DNA of 64,000 nucleotides from Massilia atriviolacea. Its GTDB lineage: Bacteria; Pseudomonadota; Gammaproteobacteria; Burkholderiales; Burkholderiaceae_D. The translations under genes and the position numbers were made by a program. Where the stretch lies: assembly GCF_003953935.1 (NCBI RefSeq), contig NZ_RXLQ01000021.1, positions 30,197 to 94,196 of the forward strand, written 5' to 3'. The notes below the pieces were generated by a model that made no database searches, was not told the DNA's origin, and saw only the letters and a list, made by a program, of their open reading frames with translations. Positions 1-6,770 of this stretch are shown piece after piece (the first letter of the stretch is position 1; each line of letters begins with the position of its first letter).

Positions 1-664
1 CCTTGTCGACGGCGGTGGCGGTCAGCGGCGCCCACAGGCGGTGGATGTCCTGGTCGATGTAGGAACCGTCGGTGGAGGCGAAGTACTTTTGCTGGTTGAC
101 CTGGAACAGGGTCGAGGTCATGAAGCTGGCGCCGGCGTCCAGGCCCGCCTTGTTGGCGGCGATCAGCATCTCGGCCTTGTCCTTGATCGGGACCGTGCGC
201 CAGTCGCGGGTGAACGGCGTGGCCCACGCCACTTCGCCGACGCCCTTGACCGGCGCCATTTGCAGCGGCTCGCCTTGCAGCTTGCTGTTGGCGCGGGCAA
301 TCGCCACGGCCTGGCGCGCGGCGGCGGCGATGCTGTCCGGGGACATGTCGTTGGTGGAGGCGAAGCCGTAGGCGCCGTTGGCGATCACGCGCACCCCCAC
401 GCCGGACGACTCGGTGTTGACGATGTTCTCCACGCTCAGGTCGCGCGTGGTGATGAACTGGTTCAGGTAGCGGCCGATGCGCACGTCGCAGTAGCTGGCG
501 CCGGCCCTGGTGGCGGCGTTCATCGCGGCGTCGGCCAGGGACTTCTTGAAGGCGATGGCGACCGGGTTCATTAATTCTTCGGCCGCGATGGCGTTACCGA
601 AGACGGGCACCAGGATGGCGCCGGCGGCGCCGCTGCCGATTTTGAGGAAGGTACGTCGTTCCAC
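1..664 (-). CDS. TldD-family metallopeptidase, second copy (partial, C-terminus beyond left edge)
   Basis: TldD/PmbA family protein; E. coli TldD-TldE form a zinc protease heterodimer that processes small peptides. The frame starts at a GTG preceded by a good AGGAG Shine-Dalgarno and runs off the left edge, so about 221 N-terminal residues are present and the HExxxH region is missing. The N-terminus (ERRTFLKIGSG, then a hydrophobic run to GNAIAAEE) looks like a twin-arginine signal. It is closely similar, in protein and DNA, to the N-terminal part of the TldD at 2135-3772, so the two look like a tandem duplication on either side of the TldE gene. An exported TldD is unusual because the E. coli proteins are cytoplasmic. 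Family assignment is firm; substrate is unknown. Confidence 0.85.
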   Translation of the reverse strand, partial: MERRTFLKIGSGAAGAILVPVFGNAIAAEELMNPVAIAFKKSLADAAMNAATRAGASYCDVRIGRYLNQFITTRDLSVENIVNTESSGVGVRVIANGAYGFASTNDMSPDSIAAAARQAVAIARANSKLQGEPLQMAPVKGVGEVAWATPFTRDWRTVPIKDKAEMLIAANKAGLDAGASFMTSTLFQVNQQKYFASTDGSYIDQDIHRLWAPLTATAVDK

Positions 665-685
665 TATTTGCTCCTGCTTGCGCTC

Positions 686-773
686 CGTCGTTCCCGCGAA
701 GGCGGGAACCCAATTTGCACGCGGCCCGGTGGACGCGGCACGTACTTGGGTTCCCGCCTTCGCGGGAACGACG
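686..773. repeat. REP-like inverted repeat (two 27-bp arms)
   Basis: Arms at 686-712 and 747-773 are exact reverse complements, and each arm contains a small palindrome of the form TTCCCGC-GAAG-GCGGGAA. It lies between the stop of the tldE gene and the start of the partial tldD. A near copy with the same arm logic is at 53581-53669. Such palindromes are dispersed in many betaproteobacterial genomes; here it may also form a strong mRNA hairpin between the two cistrons. Confidence 0.8.
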
Positions 774-782
774 TGGTAATGT

Positions 783-2120
783 TTACACTGCGTCCGACAA
801 GGACGTAAAGTTGAAGTCCCTGACCTTCATCGGCGGAATCAGCATCGAATACGGCACCTCGTCGCCCGCGATCACCTGCGGCTTGCCGATCGCCTCGATA
901 TTGTTCAGCATGGTCACCGGGCTTTCGTTAAAACGGAAGTTCTTGATCGGATGCTTGATCTTGCCGTTCTCGATGTAGAACGTGCCGTCGCGCGTCAGGC
1001 CGGTCAGCAGTACCGACTGCGGGTCCACTTCGCGGATATACCAGGTGCGCGTGACCAGCACGCCGCGCTTGGTGCCTGCGATCAGCTCCGCCGTGGTTTT
1101 GCCGGTCCCGCCCATGATCATATTGCCTGGCGCGCCAATGGCGCGCACGCCTTTCTTGTTGGCCCAGAACAGCGAATAATCGAGCGCCGATACCTTGCCG
1201 TCCTTGATCAGGTTCATGCGCTCGCGCGCCAGCATGGTGCCCGCGTCCCACGGCATCACCGGCACATCCTTGTCCCACGGGTCGGACCAGATATTGACCT
1301 GGGCGTCGAACAGCTTGTCGCCCAGGCGCGTGCCGCCGCCCTTCTTCGACAGGAAGCTGCGGCCCTCGTCGGCCTGGCGCGCGTCGAAGCCGCCCAGCAT
1401 GAAGCCGATCAGGTCGGAAGTGGCGGCCGGCTCCAGGATCACCGTGTAGCGGCCCGGTTCGAGCGCCTTGGCGTCGACCGAGCGCAGGGCCTTTTCGATG
1501 GCCACGTCGGACGCTTCGCGCGCATCGAAACGCGCCACGTCGGTGGCCGAACGCTTGACCCAGCCCGAGCCGCGTCCGTCTTCGGTGCGCACGGTGCAGG
1601 TGAAGTCGACGTTGGTCTCTTCCTGGTGCCCGAACACGCCGTTCGAATTGGCGATGGTCTGGAAGCTGTGGCTGTCGGTGAAGAAGCCGGCGCATACCAG
1701 CTTGTTCTTGCGGCTCGCCTCGATGCTGTAGGCCGCCGTCTGCGCGCGAAACTCCGGATCGACGGCGGCGGTGGCGCGGCTGAAGGTCTCCGAGGCCTTG
1801 AACGCCTGCTTCGACACGGCCGGCATGAACTCCGGGTTTTCCGGCGCCAGGCGCGCCAGGTCCTCGGCGCGGCGCACGACTTTTTCGAGCGACTTGTCGT
1901 CGAATTCGTTGATGGTGGCGGTGCCCTGGCGCTTGCCGAAGGCCACCTGCACCACCAGGTCGGCGTTGTCCACCAGGCCGGCGGTGGAGACGTTATTGCG
2001 CGCGTAGCGGATGTTCCCGGTGCGTCCGCCGGAAACGCGCACCGTGCATTCGTCGGCTTTTGTCAGCGCCATCACGCGGTCGGCGATACGCTTGCTTTCT
2101 TCTTGAGTCAGAATCTTCAT
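783..2120 (-). CDS. TldE/PmbA-family protein
   Basis: 445-residue member of the TldD/PmbA family without the HExxxH motif, which is typical of the TldE (PmbA) subunit that pairs with catalytic TldD. The start at MKILTQEESKR is chosen over an upstream in-frame extension because that extension would overlap the preceding gene, and AGGGA lies just upstream of this ATG. No signal peptide is visible, although both flanking TldD proteins carry Tat-like signals. Spacing to the upstream tldD is 14 bp, so the pair is almost certainly co-transcribed. If the complex is exported, TldE would have to travel folded with TldD through the Tat pore; that is inference. Confidence 0.85.
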   Translation of the reverse strand: MKILTQEESKRIADRVMALTKADECTVRVSGGRTGNIRYARNNVSTAGLVDNADLVVQVAFGKRQGTATINEFDDKSLEKVVRRAEDLARLAPENPEFMPAVSKQAFKASETFSRATAAVDPEFRAQTAAYSIEASRKNKLVCAGFFTDSHSFQTIANSNGVFGHQEETNVDFTCTVRTEDGRGSGWVKRSATDVARFDAREASDVAIEKALRSVDAKALEPGRYTVILEPAATSDLIGFMLGGFDARQADEGRSFLSKKGGGTRLGDKLFDAQVNIWSDPWDKDVPVMPWDAGTMLARERMNLIKDGKVSALDYSLFWANKKGVRAIGAPGNMIMGGTGKTTAELIAGTKRGVLVTRTWYIREVDPQSVLLTGLTRDGTFYIENGKIKHPIKNFRFNESPVTMLNNIEAIGKPQVIAGDEVPYSMLIPPMKVRDFNFTSLSDAV

Positions 2121-2134
2121 GTGCGGTCCCTGGC

Positions 2135-3772
2135 TTAGCCGATCTTGCGTGCGGTGTTGATGACGTTGATGCCATTGAAGCGCGCGGTACTCGACCCGTG
2201 CGACACGGTGCTGACCTGGCTCGGCTGGCCCTTGCCGTCGAAGAAGGAGCCGCCCATGCGCCAATCGCGCTCGTCGCAGATGGCGCTGCAGGCGTTCCAG
2301 AATTCCTGGGTGTTCGACTGGTAGGCCACGTCTTCGAGCGGCGCGCCGATCTTGCCGTTGTTGATCTCGTAGAACAGCTGGCCGCCGAACTGGAAGTTGT
2401 AGCGCTGCTGGTCGATCGAGAACGAACCCGCGCCGACGATGTAGATGCCCTTCTTGACGTCCTTGACCATCTGGTCCGGGGTCAGCCTGGCCTTGCCCGC
2501 TTCCAGCGAGATGTTGGGCATGCGCTGGAACTGCACGCTGCTCCAGCTGTCCGCGTACGAACAGCCGTGCGACTCCTTCTCGCCGATGATGTGGGCCTGG
2601 TCGCGCGTGGCCTGGTAGTTGACCAGGATGCCGTCCTTGATGATGTCCCAGCGCTTGCCCGGCACCCCTTCATCGTCGTAGCCGACCGCGCCCAGCGAAC
2701 CTGGCGCGGTCTTGTCGGCCACGATGTTCACGCGTTCGGAGCCGTACTTGAATTTTTTGGTTTCCCACTTGTCCAGCGTGGCGAAGCTGGTGCCGGCGTA
2801 ATTGGCTTCGTAGCCCAGCACGCGATCGAGTTCGGTCGGATGGCCCACCGATTCGTGGATGGTCAGGTACAGGTGCTCCGGCGAGAGCACCAGGTCGTAT
2901 TTGCCCGGCGCGACCGACTTGGCGGTCAGCTTTTCCTTGGCCTGGCGCCCGCAGGCGCGCGCGTCTTCGATCAGGTCGTAGGAATTCTTGTACAGGGTGC
3001 AGACGCCGCCGGCGGCCTTGATCTTGTCCTCGGAACGCGCGTCCAGGTATTCGTAGCCCATGCCGACCGGCGTGGACAAGCCCTGGCGCGAGCGGAACTT
3101 GTTGGTGGCCTTGTCGACGGCGGTGGCGAACACCGGCATCCACATGCGGTGCACGTCCTGGTCGATGTAGGAACCGTCGGTGGAAGCGAAGTATTTTTGC
3201 TGGTTCACCTGGAACATCAGCGACTGCATGAAGCTCGCGCCGCCGTCCATGCCGGCCTTGTTGGCGGCGATCAGCAGCTCGGCTTTTTCCTTGATGGGAA
3301 CCGTGCGCCAGTCCTTCCTGATCGGGGTGGTCCAGGCCACTTCGCCCACGCCCTTGACGGGCGCCAGGCGCACCGGTTCGGATTGCAGCCTGGCGTTGGC
3401 CTTGGCGATGGCGACCGCCTGGCGCGCGGCGCCGGCCACCGCGTCGGGCGACATGTCGGAGGTGGCGGCAAAGCCGTAGGCGCCGTTGCACAGCACCCGC
3501 ACGCCGACGCCTGCGGATTCGGTATTGGTCACGCTTTCGACGTTCAGGTCGCGCGTGGTGATGAACTGGTTCAGGTAGCGGCCGATGCGCACGTCGCAGT
3601 AGCTGGCGCCGGCGCCGGTGGCGGCATTGAGGGCCACGTCGGCCAGGGTCTTCTTGAACTTTGCTGCGAGGGGATTGAGTAATTCTTCAGCGGCGATGGC
3701 GTTGCCGAAGACCGGCACCAGCATCGTGCCCAGTGCGAGCCCGCTGATATTGAGAAAAGCACGTCGTTCCAT
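2135..3772 (-). CDS. TldD-family zinc metallopeptidase with Tat-like signal
   Basis: 545 residues. The N-terminus MERRAFLNISGLALG followed by a hydrophobic stretch ending near GNAIAAEE resembles a twin-arginine signal. The zinc motif HESVGH is at residues 306-311. Near the C-terminus, where E. coli TldD has the CGKxGQ motif whose Cys helps bind zinc, this protein reads DGKGQPSQ, so Cys appears replaced by Asp. ATG start is supported by AGGAG four bases upstream; five extra residues are possible from an earlier ATG. It is the first gene of a leftward tldD-tldE-tldD cluster and lies downstream of a candidate sigma-54 promoter. Known TldD roles include microcin maturation and CcdA turnover; the substrate here is unknown. 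Confidence 0.88.
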   Translation of the reverse strand: MERRAFLNISGLALGTMLVPVFGNAIAAEELLNPLAAKFKKTLADVALNAATGAGASYCDVRIGRYLNQFITTRDLNVESVTNTESAGVGVRVLCNGAYGFAATSDMSPDAVAGAARQAVAIAKANARLQSEPVRLAPVKGVGEVAWTTPIRKDWRTVPIKEKAELLIAANKAGMDGGASFMQSLMFQVNQQKYFASTDGSYIDQDVHRMWMPVFATAVDKATNKFRSRQGLSTPVGMGYEYLDARSEDKIKAAGGVCTLYKNSYDLIEDARACGRQAKEKLTAKSVAPGKYDLVLSPEHLYLTIHESVGHPTELDRVLGYEANYAGTSFATLDKWETKKFKYGSERVNIVADKTAPGSLGAVGYDDEGVPGKRWDIIKDGILVNYQATRDQAHIIGEKESHGCSYADSWSSVQFQRMPNISLEAGKARLTPDQMVKDVKKGIYIVGAGSFSIDQQRYNFQFGGQLFYEINNGKIGAPLEDVAYQSNTQEFWNACSAICDERDWRMGGSFFDGKGQPSQVSTVSHGSSTARFNGINVINTARKIG

Positions 3773-3916
3773 AGTATCTCCTGACAATCACCACCAAGGT
3801 AAACGTCCCGCTTGACCGTGCGAGCGCTCTTTATTTTTCTACTCATCGGACCATGCCGATCGCTGGCCTGGACCAAAAATCAACAAGAACCTTACCAGCA
3901 AAATGGCGAAAAGAAT

Positions 3917-3934
3917 ACGCAAAACTTGTGCCAC
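3917..3934 (-). promoter_or_regulatory. candidate sigma-54 (RpoN) promoter for the tldD cluster
   Basis: On the minus strand the sequence reads TGGCAC-AAGTT-TTGCG, with GG and GC separated by exactly 10 bases as required for a -24/-12 promoter. The predicted transcript would start near 3907, leaving a leader of about 135 bases before the tldD ATG. The arrangement with clustered half-sites 30-100 bp upstream fits an enhancer-binding-protein-controlled promoter. The match is seen in the sequence; use is inferred. Confidence 0.55.
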
Positions 3935-3965
3935 TTGCTAAGTGCTTGATTCGCGATTGCGCGAG

Positions 3966-4024
3966 TGTCCGGCGGACGCTGTCCGCAGTGTCCGCAGCAC
4001 TGTCCGCCCCCTGTAACGGACAGT
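3966..4024. promoter_or_regulatory. cluster of TGTCCG half-sites, including a perfect dyad; candidate enhancer/operator
   Basis: TGTCCG occurs at 3966, 3980, 3989 and 4001, and its complement CGGACA at 4017. ACTGTCCG (3999-4006) and CGGACAGT (4017-4024) form a perfect inverted repeat with a 10-bp spacer, and GTCCGGCGGAC at 3967 is another dyad. The block lies about 60-120 bp upstream of the predicted sigma-54 start on the minus strand. It could equally serve the rightward gene at 4183. The remainder of the 410-bp gap 3773-4182 shows no gene or other clear signal. Confidence 0.45.
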
Positions 4025-4182
4025 ATGTACAGGAGCCTGTCCCGGTGTATCGGGGCAAGCGGATGGGGATGACTGGCTCCATCAAATTCGGCTTGACCTG
4101 CAAGCGTGCATACTCGATCATCGCGCTAGTTGGCGATATCACATCGCTCCCCGCAGTACTTACCGATACCGGAGACGAGAAC

Positions 4183-4980
4183 ATGAAACGATTGATCCTG
4201 GCCGCGATGCTGGCCGCTGGCATGAGCGGCGCAGCCCACGCCGATGACGCCCTCAAGGCAGCCATCGCCAACAGCGAGCGCGCGAGCGCCAACGTCGCCC
4301 GCGACGGCGCCCGTCATCCTTACGAAACGCTGACCTTCTTCGGCATCAAGCCGACCATGACGGTGGTCGAGCTGTCGCCGGGCGGCGGCTGGTACACCGA
4401 AATCCTGGCGCCCTACCTGCGCGAGAAGGGCAAGCTGATCGCCGCCGGCGAATCGCCGACCTCGGCCCGCGAAGGCGCGCGCAAGTACGCCGCCAACCTG
4501 ACCAAGAAGCTCGAGTCGAAGCCGGCCATGTTCGACAAGGTGCAGCGCGGCGTGTTCGAAGTGCCGACCACCTACGACTTCGCCAAGCCGGGAACGGCCG
4601 ACCTGGTGGTCACCTTCCGCAACATCCATAACTGGACCGGCAATGGCGACGAGAAGGTCAAGGAGATCTTCAGGAAGGTCCACGAGAGCCTGAAACCGGG
4701 CGGCGTGTTCGGCGTGGTCGAACACCGCGCGCCGGCCGGCAAGGAGCCGAAGGCCGACAGCGGCTACGTGCAGGAAGCCTACGTCATCAAGATGGCCGAA
4801 AGCGCCGGCTTCAAGCTGGCCGGCAAATCGGAAGTGAACGCCAATCCGAAGGACAAGGCGGACCACAACAAGGGCGTCTGGGCGCTGCCGCCGGTCCTGG
4901 CCAACAAGGACGTCGACCGCGAGAAGTACCTGGCGATCGGCGAGAGCGACCGCATGACGCTCAAGTTCGTGAAGCAGTGA
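4183..4980 (+). CDS. exported SAM-methyltransferase-like protein
   Basis: 265 residues with a clear signal peptide (MKRLILAAMLAAG...AHA, cleavage near residue 20). The mature part resembles the predicted-methyltransferase group COG4798: a motif-I-like segment VVELSPGGGWYTE at 62-74, then NIHNW and a KPGGVFGVVEH strand typical of class I methyltransferases. Export is odd because S-adenosylmethionine is not normally available in the periplasm, so the protein may have another role. ATG is preceded by GGAG. It stands alone on the plus strand, 104 bp before the Deg-type protease. The fold call is good; activity is uncertain. Confidence 0.7.
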   Translation: MKRLILAAMLAAGMSGAAHADDALKAAIANSERASANVARDGARHPYETLTFFGIKPTMTVVELSPGGGWYTEILAPYLREKGKLIAAGESPTSAREGARKYAANLTKKLESKPAMFDKVQRGVFEVPTTYDFAKPGTADLVVTFRNIHNWTGNGDEKVKEIFRKVHESLKPGGVFGVVEHRAPAGKEPKADSGYVQEAYVIKMAESAGFKLAGKSEVNANPKDKADHNKGVWALPPVLANKDVDREKYLAIGESDRMTLKFVKQ

Positions 4981-4986
4981 TCGCCT

Positions 4987-5004
4987 CTCCCGCAAAGGCG
5001 GGAG
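4987..5004. repeat. short palindrome related to the REP arms
   Basis: CTCCCGC-AAAG-GCGGGAG lies just after the methyltransferase stop codon. The stem resembles the small palindrome inside the REP-like arms at 686-773. No T-run follows, so it is not a convincing intrinsic terminator, though it could stabilise the 3' end of the transcript. Confidence 0.4.
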
Positions 5005-5084
5005 CGGCGAGAGGGCTGGGACGGCGCCAGGAGCGCGTGTATGATGAACGCTCGCCGTCCCCTCTCCCAGACAGAAATTACCCC

Positions 5085-6620
5085 ATGAACATATCGCGTA
5101 TCGTCGCCGCCGCCCTTGCCACGGCGAGCCTGCTGGCCCACGCCGCACAGGACGTCACCAGCGGCTCGACCCCGGCCGCGCCGGTGGCCGCCATTCCCGC
5201 CAACCTGGAAAATTCGGTCGTCAAGGTGTTCGCCACGCTGCGCCGCCCCGACCCGTACAAGCCATGGACCAAGGCCTCGCCGGTCGAGGTGACCGGTTCC
5301 GGCGTGGTCATCGACGGCAAGCGCATCCTCACCAACGCCCACGTGGTCGGCTACGCCAGCCAGGTCCAGGTGCAGGCCAGCCAGGCCGGCGGCAAGGTCT
5401 CGGCCACGGTGGTGGCGGTCGCGCGCGGGATCGACCTGGCCATCCTCAAGCTCGACGACGAATCGTTCTTCGACACCCACGCGCCGGTCTCGCGCGCCAG
5501 CGTGCTGCCGGACGTGCGCGACCAGGTCTTCGCCTACGGCTACCCGACCGGCGGCACCTCGCTCTCGATCACCAAGGGCATCGTCTCGCGCATCGAATTC
5601 GCCAACTACAGCATGGGCACCACCGGCCTGCGCATCCAGATCGACGCCGCCATCAACCCCGGCAACAGCGGCGGCCCGGCCATCGCCAACGACAAGATGG
5701 TGGGCCTGGCCTTCGGCGGCGCCGCCAACACGCAGAACATCGGCTACATCATCCCCAACGAAGAAGTCGACCTGTTCCTGCGCGATGTCGCCGACGGCAA
5801 ATACGACGGCAAGCCATCGCTCGCCGACGAAGTGCAGACGCTGGAAAACCCGGTCCTGCGCGAATTCCTCAAACTCGACAAATCGGTCGCCGGCGCCGTG
5901 GTGCAGCGCCCCAACCAGAACGATGCCGCCTATCCGCTCAAGGAATGGGACGTGATCACCCACATCGGCGATTCGCCGATCGACAACCAGGGCATGGTCA
6001 AGCTGGGCACCAACCTGCGCGTGCGCTTCCAGTACCGCGTACAGCAGGTGACCAGGGATGGCGCGGTGCCGCTGACCATCGTCCGCGCCGGCAAAAGCAT
6101 GAACGTCAAGGTGCCGGCCGTGGGCGGGCGCAAGCTGCTCATTCCGGACCTGAACAACGGCTACCCGTCCTACTTCATCTACGGCCCGATCGTGTTCTCG
6201 CGCGCCAGCACCGACTTCCTGGCCTTCCTCAACTCCAACGTCAACGTGATGGCGGCGGCCAGCTACATCGCCAGCCCGCTGGTGACGCGCCGTGGCGATC
6301 CGCCGACGCCGGAGCGCCAGGAACTGGTGGTGGTCAGCTCGCCCTTCTTCCCGCATAAGTCGGTGACCGGCTATTCCAACCGTTTCGGCTCGGTGATCCA
6401 TTCGCTGAACAAGGTCCCGGTGCGCAGCCTGGCCCACATGGTGCAGCTGCTGCGCGACTCGAAGGACGAACTGATCGTGATCCACTTCGACCAGCGCGGC
6501 GGCGAAACCATGGTCGTGCGGCGCAAGGACATGGTCGACGCCACCGAAAGTATCTTGTCCGACAACGGCATCCGCCTGCAAGGCTCCCAGGACATGATGG
6601 ACGTCTGGAACCGCAAGTAA
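5085..6620 (+). CDS. Deg/HtrA-type periplasmic serine protease with PDZ-like region
   Basis: 511 residues with an N-terminal signal peptide (MNISRIVAAALATASLLAHA). The trypsin-like triad is complete: H86 in LTNAHVVGY, D117 in RGIDLAILKL and S195 in NPGNSGGPA. A PDZ-like domain follows (KEWDVITHIGDSPIDNQG around 290-305), with a further C-terminal region of about 170 residues, an arrangement closer to the long plant/bacterial Deg proteins than to E. coli DegP. The start used is the ATG before MNISRIV; a longer frame beginning near the previous stop lacks a signal peptide. It probably degrades or refolds damaged envelope proteins. Substrate specificity is unknown. Confidence 0.85.
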   Translation: MNISRIVAAALATASLLAHAAQDVTSGSTPAAPVAAIPANLENSVVKVFATLRRPDPYKPWTKASPVEVTGSGVVIDGKRILTNAHVVGYASQVQVQASQAGGKVSATVVAVARGIDLAILKLDDESFFDTHAPVSRASVLPDVRDQVFAYGYPTGGTSLSITKGIVSRIEFANYSMGTTGLRIQIDAAINPGNSGGPAIANDKMVGLAFGGAANTQNIGYIIPNEEVDLFLRDVADGKYDGKPSLADEVQTLENPVLREFLKLDKSVAGAVVQRPNQNDAAYPLKEWDVITHIGDSPIDNQGMVKLGTNLRVRFQYRVQQVTRDGAVPLTIVRAGKSMNVKVPAVGGRKLLIPDLNNGYPSYFIYGPIVFSRASTDFLAFLNSNVNVMAAASYIASPLVTRRGDPPTPERQELVVVSSPFFPHKSVTGYSNRFGSVIHSLNKVPVRSLAHMVQLLRDSKDELIVIHFDQRGGETMVVRRKDMVDATESILSDNGIRLQGSQDMMDVWNRK

Positions 6621-6658
6621 GCAGGCAGCCGCACACCGCCCCGGCGGGGATACATTGC

Positions 6659-6685
6659 AAATGATAATGATTCTTGTTATCATTT
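6659..6685. promoter_or_regulatory. Fur box upstream of the heme-type TonB receptor
   Basis: AAATGATAA (6659-6667) and TTATCATTT (6677-6685) form a perfect inverted repeat; the core from 6663 to 6681 matches 15 of 19 positions of the classical Fur consensus GATAATGATAATCATTATC. It lies 86 bp before the receptor ATG, consistent with iron-repressed transcription. Confidence 0.8.
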
Positions 6686-6770
6686 GACACCCGCCAGCAA
6701 GTGTTCCTTCCCGACGCCCCCGCGTCGCCAGGTCCGAGAGCCAGCCTGAACCTCTCCGACCCGGACCACC

